Assembly: GCA_024114885.1 (NCBI GenBank)
Contig: CP099422.1
Span: forward strand, 1,302,001-1,366,000
Reading direction: 5' to 3'
DNA from: Septoria linicola
Taxonomy: Eukaryota; Ascomycota; Dothideomycetes; Mycosphaerellales; Mycosphaerellaceae
Length of the DNA: 64,000 nt
Shown here: positions 22,576 to 34,926 of the stretch, one piece after another
How positions within the stretch are numbered: the first letter of the stretch is position 1
Layout of the letters: every line of letters begins with the position of its first letter
Program-made: the position numbers and the translations under genes
The notes under the pieces: model-generated
The model's database searches: none
Seen by the model: only the letters and a program-made list of their open reading frames with translations
Told to the model about the DNA's origin: nothing

Positions 22576-25553
22576 ATGAATGTAAGCAATGGCTATGGTC
22601 CTGCATCATCAATCTGCGTGACTGATGATCTTATGCAGCCTGCCCGGAGAGCGACACCTGACTCAGACGCGCTGGCGTCTTCGGAAGACGAAAAGCCCTG
22701 GCCGGCCTCAATGTCTTTTGGCAAATTCCCGATGAGAGAAGGCGGGGTGCCTGGCCTTCCAGGTGGAATCTGGTCCACGCGCAGCGGCAGCTTCAAGTTG
22801 TCAGACAAGGCCAAACTGGATGTGCGCGCGAATGTACGTCTGGGAGTTGTCAACCAGGCACACAGTGGTGTGCGCGGCACTCCATCCCCGTCTGTCAGCG
22901 AAGGTGCTGGTGCTTTACCATTCTCGATTCCTCTTCAGCCTTCGACCAAGACCGGTCGTTCTCTGTCACATTCGCAGGGTCAGCGTGAAAGCGCACAAGG
23001 CTCCGCAGCTCAGCAGCAACCGCACACAGCTGCAGGCGCCCACACGGCACTGCCACTTGGACTGCTCGCTGAAGAGGTCGACACAGAATCGGAATCGGAT
23101 GTGGGAACTAGACTCACGCACACGACCTCGCATCCGCCCATTGGATCACTGATGCGCACAGCTACTCTCCCACCGTCATTCGACCATCCCCGAGGCTCTA
23201 GCAATGGGAGTGACTATCAGGATAGCCACTCTCCGCAGCCTGGCTTGTTGCGTGGACAAACATTTGGGGCAGCCTTTGCCAATCTCTCGCTCGGTAGGTG
23301 CAAGCTCATGTGCTTCATGAGCCCTGCTGACGATATCAGATCATTCGGCACGTCGTGCCCAATGGCAAAGCTCACTGGGCTGGGATGATGTACCCAACGT
23401 GAACGAGTCACGAAGACATTCGCTGGCCGATATACCTACACGTCGTGGCTCCATGGCTGCCGGCGAGCCATCTCTACTGTCACGAACTTTCACCCACGAC
23501 CCACAGGAAAGCGACGAGTATCTACAAAGTCACGGTATGTCATCCTCTCTTGCACTATTGCATGCATCGTCTGCCTCACCTGCACCTGCCTTGCGACTGC
23601 CTTCCATACACAGTGGCGCCTGCCTGATTGGTCGCGTGTGTGAATAATGGACCACTAGCATCATGCTATTGTGTCTATTGTGCGCTAGCACCTGACCTCA
23701 CTCATCACGAACCTCACCTGGCTGTTAAATTGCCTCTTGTTTCTTTTTCGCACTTGTTTCTGCACTTCACGCATGCACCTATCTCTCCACAGAATTGTCA
23801 GCTTCCACGCCACTCCATCGCAACAGACTACAGACGACAGCTTGCATAGAGCGTTCGTTGGTGATGAGCTCTAACGAGTGAGTTTGACAGATTATCAACG
23901 ATACGGCCTTGACCGGGAAAGCGATCCTAACATCAGTAGAGCGCAAGACTCAGCCAACGCTTTTGACATTCCGGCCATGTACCGCGTGCCCCACGTCACG
24001 CTCAGCCAGCACGAGCGCCGCGACATTGAGCTGAGACGTGAGCAACAACCAAACAGCTCACCTCAATGGGGACCAGCTGCTGGACGGCCACGCAAGCAGT
24101 TGTACATTGTCAGCTTCAAATGCTCCCGAGTCGACGTCTTCTACTTGCTTGACAACACTGGTCTGGTCGTCCGTGAAGGAGACCTAGTCATCGTGGAAGC
24201 CGACCGTGGACAGGATCTTGGCACTGTACAACACGCCAAAGTCACGCCGGACGTGGCTCGTCTACTCAAGAAAAAGTACTCTGAAGAGCAATACAAATGG
24301 CTGATGATGTACTCACGCAACAAGGATGGCGGCTTCAATCCGAATGCGCAGATTCAGAACGACAGCAGTGGAGGCGGCATGATGAGCCCTACCTTTGCCA
24401 ACGACATGCCGTCCACCATGCAAGGCTCACTACCTCGCGACAACTTCAACAACCTCAAGCCGAAGGCCATCAAACGTCTCGCCAATGATCATGAGATCAA
24501 GATGTTGGCGGAGAAAGAGGGCAATGAGGCTAAGGCCAAGCGCACCTGTCAGCAAAAAGTCCAGCATCTTCGTCTGCAGATGGAGATCCTCGATGCAGAG
24601 TGGCAATGGTGAGCCATGTCAGAACTTCGAATCTCATCCACCGCTAACTCCGAAACAGGGATTTCCAGAAGCTGATCTTCTATTACTACGCCGACCACTA
24701 TATCAACTTCAAAGATCTCATCACCGAACTGTACCGGATCTACAAGACTCGTATCTGGCTGTCGGCGATCAACCCGGCATCGTTCTCTCAACATGCCATG
24801 GGTCAACCACCCAGCGGCATTGGTCCAGGCGCCGTCGCACCTTACAATCCATACGCTACGAACCAGGGCTACACTATGGCATATGGCGAGGACAGAGACC
24901 CCTATGGAGCACAAATGCCATATCGCATCCCGTACGACACATACACACCCAACTATCCAGCGATTCCTGGAGTAGCAAATAGCTTCGCCCCGCAGCCATT
25001 CGCTCAGCAGGCCCAGCAGAACTTTGCGTTCTATGGTCCACCTGGTCAGCAGCCACAAATGGCGCCTGGTCTACCACAGCCCTTCTCGCCAAACAGTAGC
25101 GACTCATATGCCGACCCGCTGGCCAACAGGAGCAACCAAATGAAAGAGTACGGCTTCTTCTACGACAACAATAACAGCCACGACAACTCCATCAACATGT
25201 CTGCAGAGCGTAAGCAGAGTCAGCCACCCATTGGCACGCGACCAATCTTCGGCGGCAACGACCCGTTTACCTTCCCATCGATGCAGCAGCGTGCAGCACC
25301 AAACATGCCCCAGGTCGGACCGCGAGCCACAACCCTCGATCCCTCTCATCTCGTGTTTGGTCAGCGGCCAGCAATGCACGACAGCAGTGCTCTCGAGAAT
25401 CAACCTCAAAGCGCGAGCTACAATGGCATCGCCGGCATGGGATCCAATGGTCAGAACAGCGAGAAGAAGGATGACAAGATGCACGAGAAGATGAACAAGG
25501 CCGACATGATGCTGCGTTACCTCAACAACACCGATGCTGCTGAGGACCCATAG
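22576..25553 (+). CDS. PSP1: PSP1 C-terminal domain protein
   Basis: A multi-exon gene for a large, low-complexity cytoplasmic protein of the PSP1 family. Yeast Psp1 suppresses DNA polymerase alpha mutations. Exon 1 is 22,576-23,293; intron 23,294-23,339 (46 bp) is supported because splicing restores DHSARRAQWQSSLGWDDVP. The next exon ends near 23,517 or 23,534, and coding resumes about 23,802. The PSP1 core starts at QLYIVSFKCSRVDVFYL (24,094) and includes VREGDLVIVEADRGQDLG. A 50-bp intron (24,609-24,658) falls inside EWQWDFQKL. The tail is Pro/Gln/Asn-rich and ends at 25,553. An in-frame TAA at 23,872 must be removed by a micro-intron or is a real lesion. The start is the first in-frame ATG; an upstream exon is possible. 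Confidence 0.85.
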
Positions 25554-27521
25554 ACGCATACCACGACACCCCATGATATTCTTGCTTCCACGATCGGCAT
25601 TCATGATCTTACACACGGCAGTGGTCCTCACCATCACTTTCATCATTCATTCTTGGAACTATTGGCATTTTCAGAGGGATAGGAGGAGGCGTACTCCAGC
25701 AATACCAGAAGGCGCTTTACGGCTGCAGCAACATTCTACACGGTGCTGCGACTGCGATCACGAGTTTTCAGATCCATTTGGTAGGGGCAGGGTAAAAATT
25801 TGGAACAGTTCATTCTTGACACTTGCGCGTTGCGACAAACTTACGATAACGACTTCTTGTCTTTAGCTTGAGCGAGACAGGCTTGCAAAAGAAAATGGTT
25901 AGATTCCTACGTTTCGCTTCAAGGATGGTGTCTTCTTGAACACACTCCAGAAAGCAGTAAATGTGAAAGTGCTATTATGCAGCCCTGTTGCATGATTACT
26001 GATCACAGCCCGCCTAGACCGCGTGCTCATGGTTGTCACACCCAACGGACTGAACTTACTCGCACTCCGCTGTCTGTTCCACCCCAGCAGTCAATTCATC
26101 GCTCACGAACTTCTTCTAGCTTGCCAGTCTGCACACCCAACCACACTTGTGAATGTTTTACAGTTCTGCTGGTTGATCGGCACTTTGCAATTGACTTTGT
26201 CATTTCATTGGCTTCCGCTATGCCGGGTCCAATTGGTATGCAGACGAATAAGACTGCACTCGGTACTTGCTTTGCGGCATTAGATTGAGCTTTCAGTTGA
26301 CTTTGACGAATTGCTTCGTGCGCCAGATGTGCAAAGTCAGGAGACATCTTCCGTGTGAGCCTTGAATATGGAGGTGGCTCCGTCAGCCGGGCCACCGTTG
26401 TTTGGGATTGTTTCATGCAATATGCTGGTTACTGTGATCCTTCGCAACGCTTGCAAACGTCCTGCCGTTGGTTCCCGCAGCTTCTTCTGCCAGTCCAGCG
26501 ATGAGCGATCAAAGTTGCTAGATGCTATGACACCAAGATGCTTCACGACAGCCCTCGCCTAGCAACACAGTCGACTCAACAGTTGTGCGTGATCCAAGCT
26601 CTGGCATATCGACACCTCACGGCACAAGATGTAATGATCAATTTGACCAGTTTGACAGAATCCACAACAGGAGCGCTCAGCATCCATCTAATTCCCTCAG
26701 TCACAATCATTCTCTGCTCAATCACTCTCTGGAGAAGTCTCCAGACTGGATAACAGTCTGTGCTTCCATTTCGACCACATCTTCCGCATAGGCCGAGGTA
26801 GACATGCCTACCTACAAAGTTCTTTGTCTCAGCCATACCAGACTCTCAGGCCTGGTACGCGCATGGCACTGGCAGTAGTTCGGCTGGTGGTTCATCCAGT
26901 GCTTTTGGTTGGCAGGCACAGCAGACTTTCGACTTCCATTGGCGTTCCAAATGCTTTCGCCAGTCTCTATCTTCATTCACCATCGGGCTCTCTGCGAGCT
27001 GGTTCAAGAGATACAAAGGGTCGGTATCGCAAGAACTTCCGCTGGCGTCAACGCAATACAGACCTGTCTTTTGACGGAACAGCGCTGGATTGTCTGATCA
27101 GGAAACCTGGTATCTGGTCATTGCTGAAGTCCGTCTCTGATGACTTGCGAGTTGAGCCACAGCATTGATTGTTGAGTTTGCCATGCTACTGGTGTGCCAG
27201 AGTACTCCTCCAATGGCAATGCTGCTGTGTGCCATCTCTGTGAATTGCGGTTCGGCATCAACTCGGTAATGGCATTAGTCGAGCCTGCCACTGGAGTCCA
27301 TGCTGCTGCGCCCAATCAGTGTACTTGTGAGTTCATTCCAGATCGTCTAGCACAATCTCGTTCGAGTGTTCACAGATTCGCTTCGATGCGATATGGACGC
27401 CGATAATTGGATGAAGTCGGCAAAAAGGCGCTCGAGCTTCATTCATTCACCTGGACGCTGCTGTTGATGCGAGGCATCTGACCAAAGGGCATTCAAATTG
27501 ACGGTTCTTGAGCTGTTCTGC
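25554..27521. other. 3' flanks of convergent genes, no supported gene
   Basis: PSP1 and the MFS transporter converge here. The interval holds only short overlapping ORFs without motifs. One minus-strand ORF (27,118-27,315) has no homology signal I can see. No repeat or RNA gene was recognised. Confidence 0.5.
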
Positions 27522-29941
27522 TTATCTACGAGTATTATACTGTCCTTTGATGCTCTGTCGCTGTCTCAGCTTCGGTCCATAGAAGTAGAGAAATATAGGT
27601 ATGCTTTCAAATACTATGCCCAAGCAAGCGTACAAGCTCAAGCCAGGTCCGGCGCCCAAGCGCAGCACATCTTGTGCGAACAGGGAGAACGCAAAGCCAG
27701 ACAGCAGAATAAGCATCGTGTGAAGGCCCAATACTGACAGAACGTCATCGGAGTCATAGCAATCAAGCAAGTACTGGATTGTGCTGACAAGCGCCACCAG
27801 CAGACCAAACGCGAAGAGCGTCATCGCTGTGACTGGAGTCATCCAGTGTATACGCCCATTGATGGTCCAGCCCAGGATGAAAAGCGATGCCACGATGAGC
27901 AGTGAAACAGGCATGGCAAGCCACAGCCGCCATTCGGGCGGAGCCGCATTCACCGCAGGAATAAACGTTTTGCGACGCTGAGAAAGAACCGTGTTCGCTG
28001 TCGGAGGCCGCGGCTGTGATGCAGGTACTGCTTCAAGGGCCTCTGCTGTCGCCTTCCGATGCTGCTCAACCTCGTTGACACTACTGTTGTTGTTCCAGGT
28101 ATACATGCTCATGTTCGTGGATGGAGCAGCATTTGTCGCGAGGGCTTCAACGAGCACTTTGGCTAGGTCCACTCGATCATACTGGAGCTGAAGGCTCTCC
28201 AGAACTGCACAGAAATGTCCAAACTCAATGTGCTGATCGAGAATGCAGAGAATGCGCTCGATGGAAACTGGCTTGTCAATGTTTCCTCTGACGCTATTAA
28301 GATAGATGGCAGCAGCCCGCGCCATGATGGCGTTTCGTTGATAGTCATCTTGAGCTTGCGCTGCTGGTTTCGCTCCAGAAGATGAGAGTCCCTTCAGCGA
28401 TCGAACGAAGCTGCTTCGCCTACCGCCTCGCGTATGAGTTGAAGAACGCATACTGTCCCGTGAAGCCTTCACACTCAAAGCCTTGCTTGCTCTACGACCT
28501 GTGCGCACCGTTCGCTCGTCTTCCGTGGCCTTCTTATCTTTGAAGTTCTCCACTTGGGGCTTGTAGCACCAACGATGAAATACGAAGACGATGACCGTGG
28601 CCAGGATTGCACCGAGAGTCATGCTTAAGAAAGTCAAGCCCTGCCCGCCCGGCGAAAACGTGAATGCTGTAGCGAGCACCGCCGGCAGCGCAGTATAGAT
28701 CGAGTACAGAACACCAATGTTGTAGGCAACGTAAATGCTCGTGGCCCATAGAATTAGGTCACCTTGAAGGACGTTGAATGGCGCCAGAAGAGCTGAATTA
28801 ACTTCATTCCTCGAAAGTGGTGCCAGTCTGTGCAATCCATCCTTTTGACGATCGATGGTGATTTTCGCTGTCTCATGCATGCAAATGATTGCAACCAGCA
28901 GGATGATTACAGCGAAGAGGATCACATACTGTGTCCAGCTGATCCCAGCCATCGCTGCAACGTAGCCGCCAATAACTGGTCCCAACGTACTGCCGATTAA
29001 AATGATAGAATAGTACAACACCAATGTGGACGCACGGTGACAGCCTGTTCGTATATCCAAGCTTAATCCGATGCCCAGCTGTAGTACGGGCGAGCAAGAG
29101 ATCCCAGCGAAGAAGCGACAGACCACTAGGCCCGCCAGATTGCGAGCGAGACCTCCAGCCAGAAGGAAAACTGCAAACAGCGATAGTGAGATAATGTATG
29201 TGTACTTCCGCCCCAAGGCTTGAGTTCCAACGTTACTGATCGAGGGGCCGAAGGCAAGGCCTAGCAGGTACAGTGAGGTTGGTAACACCGCTTCGTGATT
29301 CGATATTTCGTTCTCGGTCGCTAATGCTTGAGCCGGTGTCAAAATCGTGGATGATAGCGTGCAAATAAATGCGGCCGCGCCTACTGGACGTCAGCAAAGT
29401 ATGTCCTTCCCAGTACTAGCCTAGGTCGCTCACATGGTATGAATGTGTGCATTCTGCGCTTCCTTGTGCTCCAGTTTCTTGGATTTCCAGCACTAATCTC
29501 CCAGTGCAAGTCCGCGTGTAAATCTGTCTGCTCCTGCCACATGCGAGCATGCGACTTCATTCGTTTTACACCTTTCAATGACCGGTTCAGTGCTGGTGGA
29601 GGGAGCGGTTGGGTCTTTGGAGAGTCCACAAGCATAGGACTGGTCGCTATGCTTGTGGTCGGTGTCATCGTCGTGGAGTGTCTCTTAGCATCGTGCGCAA
29701 GCACAGCTGCTTCGTCGTTTGAAAGGCCCACTGACATGTGCTTGAAGTCGTAACTCGACCTCTTGACTGAACGTCTCTTCCATGCGTCAGATGGCAGCGC
29801 GGGCACATCCCCTTCTGCTATGAGATTCGTTCTCGAAGCTCTGGAGGATCGAGATGTTCTGTCGCCGACGCTGCTGGTAACGCTCGAGGCCCCGGTGGAT
29901 GATTGTGTTTCGTGAGTCGTGTCTGCTTCGCTTTTCAACAT
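27522..29941 (-). CDS. MFS transporter, DHA1 (drug/polyamine proton antiporter) type
   Basis: Two exons, 29,941-29,434 and 29,383-27,522, with a 50-bp GTGAGC..CAG intron, give about 789 residues. The N-terminal 150 residues are Ser/Thr-rich and cytosolic. NPRNWS just before the first membrane helix is the hallmark of fungal DHA1 transporters. The usual GRK loop between helices 2 and 3 (GRKYTYIISL) and VCRFFAGI follow. The protein is longer than the usual 500-600 residues. The extra length is the N-terminus plus a roughly 190-residue hydrophilic insertion (about residues 430-620) between membrane helices, rich in Arg/Ser (RRASKALSVKASRDS). It would export small molecules at the plasma membrane; the substrate is unknown. 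Confidence 0.88.
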
Positions 29942-30800
29942 ACTGGTCGATGAGACTATTGCCTATGCTCTTGAACTGGATGCTGATGCGCCCTCACCAC
30001 CATATATCTTTGCTTGCCGATGCAGATGTTAGAATATCCGGGTGGTTTACTGCAGCAGTCCGAACGTGTGGCTTCTGTCTCACACCAACGAGCACCACAA
30101 ACGCGCCACGAGACGCTGCGAAAGAAGAGTAAAGACCAAGCCTGTGTACTTACATGGTCTACCATGAGCTCGGCGGGCGCCATGAGAGCAGCGCTATTGT
30201 CAGTAACATTTGCTTCCGCGCAGTTGAGACAGGGCACGGTCATTGCTCGTGTTGCGCTACCCGGAGGTCAACAGTACGTAGCAGCGAGTTGCGCTCCAAT
30301 CACAAGACGCTACCAAAAGATGCTACCAGGGCCTGACAGTATCGAAGGCGAGATTGCACATGGTTCCAGGAAGGCTCAAGGAAGTTGGAACTTGAAGTAA
30401 GTTGTGTCAAGGTCACAATCTGACCCCAGCTTGGAGATTGTATTGGATCTTGACATTAGTTCTTGGCGAGATAACGTGACTACTCATCTACTCATGAAGT
30501 CCACCAGGTTCTTCGTGGGACTTTTCGCCATCAAAGAACCAGCAGAAGACACGCATGGTAGACCGTTCACGAACATTTTTACCAAGAAGCAAAGAAGCGC
30601 TTGAATCGGTGATTGTATCGATCACGTTGCATTTGCGTTTGTCCGGCATATGAAACCGTACTGAAAGTGCAAGTCACCGCTTGTGGTTTTGACACCGTTC
30701 TCTACGAAGAGAGATGCGGCAGACAGCCATTTGTGTGCACGCACTTTTCAACATGACATGGCGTCTTACCTGCGGCGATGGACAGCAAGAATGCATTGAC
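29942..30800. other. MFS promoter side, no supported gene
   Basis: Upstream flank of the MFS gene. Short plus-strand ORFs (to 128 codons at 30,014-30,400) lack motifs or splice partners. No TATA box or repeat stands out. Confidence 0.45.
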
Positions 30801-31352
30801 CTAAACTGTTCCTAGTGTCCCCTGCAAGGCTGACCACGATTCCTCCCACGCGGCATTCCTGTCCAACTGCCGTGTCTGCTCTCTGCCAGTTGCCAATTTA
30901 ATCTTCTTCTCCTCGTCTGCTACATGAAAAACCTTAGCACGTTGCTCATTGTACTCACTGAGCTTAGTTGCAGGATCTGGCAGTCGCATCAGCGGGTTCA
31001 GCCAGAAGACATCATACTCTGCCGGGTATCGAAAGTCGACGACACCGACGGCAGCCTGATCTGAAGATGAAGGCATTCCGCATGACGTCTGTAGAGAAAG
31101 ACGCCGAAAGCTAGTATCTAGACCGTGGTGACCTGGTGTGCGCTCTCGTGATGGTGCTGAAGGAGCGTTGGCTGGATCGCGATAGTGCAAGCACTGCTGG
31201 CACTCTAGCTTTGGCGCGTCCGAGGGCAAAGGGAGCGTTCGATTTCTGGGGCATGGATCTCTGCGTTGAAGGTGAAGGTTGCTCTTGCATCGAACCACAA
31301 CGTCGTTGGCGCCTGCGCATTGGTGGCATTGCCAGCGATAATATTGGCACAT
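30801..31352 (-). CDS. Small hypothetical protein with CxxC motifs
   Basis: A single-exon frame of 183 codons starting MCQYYRWQCHQCAG. The N-terminal half has CHQC, a later C.NLHLQRRDPC and CQQC, plus an LPLP segment between. This pattern is seen in small fungal proteins of unknown function that begin MCxx and hold a degenerate zinc-binding region. The C-terminal 50 residues are charged and likely helical (SEYNEQRAKVFHVADEEKK). The start is the first ATG. Codon use looks coding, but no family could be named. A spurious ORF cannot be excluded. Confidence 0.45.
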   Translation of the reverse strand: MCQYYRWQCHQCAGANDVVVRCKSNLHLQRRDPCPRNRTLPLPSDAPKLECQQCLHYRDPANAPSAPSRERTPGHHGLDTSFRRLSLQTSCGMPSSSDQAAVGVVDFRYPAEYDVFWLNPLMRLPDPATKLSEYNEQRAKVFHVADEEKKIKLATGREQTRQLDRNAAWEESWSALQGTLGTV

Positions 31353-32943
31353 GAGAGATCAGCAGTAGTCGACGGCTTGTGAGCTTACCTGAGCTGACGA
31401 TGCTCCGCTTTTGTAAGCCCGGAGCTATTGCTACACAAGACAATGCAGTCTCATTTTCTTTGGTTCTTTTACGTGAGACAAGGTGATCTGGGATGAGAAA
31501 CGCCCAGCAGAAACTTGTAGGTAAAGATATTTGCCTCGTCTTAGTGGAGTTGCAATCACTGGACCGGGAAGTTTGAAGTAGGAAATGCCAGAAGCAATTG
31601 CGCTAACCAGAGAGTGCTTTTCAGAAGCTTCCAACTTCTGGCTGGAGAGGCTGAAAGTCACTCGAGGAGACAGGTACGGTCTCGTGTTTCATGGATACTT
31701 CTGGACGGATGAGAGTCTCGAACGCGCCGGCTTAGAGCACAAGAGTGCTCCTGCTGCCCGTGGAGTGAAGAGACAGGCATCGGATGATCGCGGCATGCTG
31801 TAGGATCTACTCGATTTGAAGTCTCCCTCATCAGCGCCTGTCGATGAGCTTGCAACTTCCAAGTCGCCCGTTGGCGGTTCGAATGCAAACGTCCGTCAGC
31901 TGAACGAGCATTGAAGGCGGTCGGTGGTCAACATACGGTCTATAGTGGCCTGTTGCCTGCCCTATGCTGGCTTCCGATTCCTGCCAGCAGATTCATCAGC
32001 TCACAGGTGAGGTGTGCCGTCGAGTCTGCAGTGTATGCTTGACAGCCGTCTCGGAAACGCCGCGCATCGCGCCAACGCGTTGCTTGAACCCAGGGCGCGT
32101 GTTGAGAATCTTGCAAACATGAAGGTGGCACGACCAACTCTTGGTGAAGCGAGACGTAAAGTTTAAGCAAACAGCTCTTGCTAGCTCCAATTCGGCCTGC
32201 ATCAATGGCATGCATACCCGTTTCGAGGCCGAACAGCTGTTTTCGTGCAACTGATCAGCACTGCTAGCATGTGCTTACGGCAATCAAACTCACGAGCAGG
32301 ACGATCCTACCGCCATTTGAGCACACGTAGCATATCCGTTTTCCGCGGACACGAGGCCTTCTTGTGATGGAGCAGGCGGAATTGAAGGAGCTGGGTCCGC
32401 CCGCTTCAGAGTGGCACCGACGCGGACCGTTTCTCAGAGTTTGCCTAGCACGATGTGGGTGCAGCTCTGGACCGCAGAGCCCCCATGATTTGCCCATGTC
32501 CCCGACAAGAATAGAAAACGAGGAATAAATGGTGGAGGGGCAGCGAACACTCTCTTTACGATTGCCGTCTGCACGCTCTACACTGCCGTTGATGGGATTG
32601 ACTGATCATCAATCCTGGACGGCGAGGGCATCAGGTGCTGGGAGGACGAAGCTCGGCTTGAGCGTTTGTGTCACACGTTAGAGAAGGTCAGAGCGCAGCC
32701 AGGTCTGGGCCTCGAAAGATAGCTCCCAGGAACTGTTTCGCGACCTTCTGTGATTTCTGCGACCTCTCTGCCGCTAACTTAGAGTCCGACTTCACCGAAC
32801 GGCAGGGCTTACTTGCTCGTGACAGTCTTCTCTCACTACACAGCTCACTGTCGCTCTCTTTCTCTGCGCTGTACTGAACTGTGTGGTGCTGCTGTAATTT
32901 CTGTCATTCTCACCCGCAGCAGCATCAGCACCAGCAGCAGTCC
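31353..32943. other. Intergenic, no supported gene
   Basis: Divergent interval between the small hypothetical gene and the next plus-strand gene. ORFs are short and overlapping. The last 150 bp before 32,944 are pyrimidine-rich (CTCTCTTTCTCTG near 32,855) with CAG repeats (CAGCAGCATCAGCACCAG near 32,918), a composition usual for a fungal 5' leader. Confidence 0.5.
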
Positions 32944-34926
32944 ATGGCCACAATTGCTTCGCCCTCACTTTCCGCGGCCGCAGCTGACTATGGGCTCCCG
33001 TCGCCAGCCAGCCCGAGGCAGCAATCACTGAGCAACTGTCTTACCAAGCGCGTGTCCTTTGACAACAGCGAGGTGACATGGGCATGCGTCCCAGCGGAAC
33101 CGACACATGTTCGACCACACGTAGTGCGCACGCCTTGCTCAGACACTCATCTGCCTGTCCTGCCGGACCTGAACTTGCTGGTCGGCGGTGCTCTGGCACC
33201 AGTGCATACTCCCAAATCTCTGCCGCAGCGACAGCGAGCTTCGCGCCCTCGACGCCCGCCCTGCGGTTTGCGCTTACCGTCGTTCGAGCTGCTAGGTATC
33301 GCAGGGATGCACGATAGATTTGGGGACGTCATGTCAACACCGGCTGGCGAAGATGCAATGCTGCCCGACTCGACAATTACCAGTGCCATGGACTCCATGG
33401 AAATAGCGCCGACACTAGTCGCATCACCTACAAAACCAAAGCTTCCGCCTGGCCTTGTACAGACGCCTTTCCGGCACGATGTTGCGACTCTCACTCCGCC
33501 AGCCGAATCTGAACCTGCATGGCGAACCACAATCCTTACGGACTTGTCGAATGCGCCTATGGACTCGCGGTCAGCCGATCTGGCACATCTTCCCTCTAAT
33601 GCCGTGCAGAGCGATCTACCGCACTCCAATGTGGCCGCATCGCAAGCAGATTCGATATCAGAGTCGAGCACAGGTATGTCCGCAAGGACAAGCGAAACTG
33701 TTCGACATAGCGGACTGACGGCCAATAGACTCCCCAGCCTGGATAGATGGTGTGCTAAGCATACTCGGTAAGCAGTTCAGCAAAGATATGTCTGTAGTGC
33801 CAATACTTACCAGCGAAGTCAATAACGTACGCGGCGCAGCCATTCCCAACAATCCTTTGCGAGTCCTTTCCCACGCGCTACCTGGACCATCCGATAGTGG
33901 GCACATATACAGCACCATCCTTGAGAGAATCGGCGCCAATACTCCCTCCAATCCTCCGACATGGATCAATGTCTTCCATGCAATACCTGGCAAATTCAAT
34001 CTCCCAGACATGCCCACCTCCCCTCCAAGCACTCCTGGGCCGCCTTCCGGCAGTGATGGTAAGGCAGTCTCTGTAAGAATGCAAGGCATCTGCTGACTCG
34101 AGGATTTTGTAACCTTCAGACTACTTCACACAGAAGATCTTCGCGAGCGCTGTGCCGATTTCCGACTATCAGGACGATCTGTCTGCCTTGCCTCGAACGC
34201 CTCGACCTATCGTGCCACCATCCACCATCAATCTTGCCGTTGTGGAACGATATATTCCGCCTTCGTCAACGAACGAATTCAAGGACATGTTCAGTCCAAG
34301 CGGACCCTCGGTAAGCTTTTCGTCGAATGCGTGCTGCGCAGATGGACTGACCAGTACTTGCGCAGCTTCTGGTTGATAGACTCGTCGAGCTGTCACCTGC
34401 AGGCGGCTCCCTGGTCTTCATTTATCCCACGAAGAAAGGTGCTACCACGTTCATGCAGGAGTACCTCGGACCGATCCTCGACCCATTGCTGCGCTCAATC
34501 CAGGTGGTTAATGGCCTGTCTGCGAACTTGAGCCAGGACTTAGGCTCCATGGCTGCGGCAAGGGAGTTGCAAGATTTCGAACAGATGCAGAGATCAATCG
34601 AGGCGCTGTGCGCTAGGCTTGCACAACGCAATCGGGGCAGATATGCGACCGTGTACGCCTCCAAAGCTCAGGTTAAGATCGGACGGACTGCGTGGGCAAA
34701 AGACTGGTGGCCGAAGCAAGAATACCCTAGGATAAAGGACACAGTTACTCGTGCAACACAGGAGGCGCAGAAGAAAACCAGCAATCGTTACATTGAAAGA
34801 GCGTCTACACCGACAGAGCTCGTGGGACGACTTGTGGATGGAGTGTTGAAGAACCAATATTCGCCAGGCCAGGAGCCGACGAGCGGCATTGAAGTGAGCA
34901 TCTTTGTTATTCAGCGATCTTTGTAA
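32944..34926 (+). CDS. Conserved fungal protein of unknown function, four exons
   Basis: Exons 32,944-33,673, 33,729-34,058, 34,120-34,310 and 34,366-34,926 give about 603 residues. All three introns are GT-AG, 55-61 bp, and splicing is supported because it joins DSPAWIDGVLSILG, SGSDDYFTQKIFA and SGPSLLVDRLVELSPAGGS. The first 240 residues are Ser/Pro-rich with KRVSFDN. The rest is compact and resembles a widely conserved Pezizomycotina protein containing FNLP, TPGPP, YFTQKIF, VERYIPP, GGSLVFIYPTKKGA and a PGQEPTSGIEVSIFVI tail. I do not know its role. The GGSLVFIYPT strand and glycine pattern vaguely recall a Rossmann-like fold, which is inference. The start is the first ATG after a CAG-rich leader; a GTG 63 bp upstream is in frame but unlikely. 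Confidence 0.85.

Noticed and set aside
25104..25646. 180-codon minus-strand ORF
   Set aside because: Shadow of the PSP1 C-terminal exon, no family signal.
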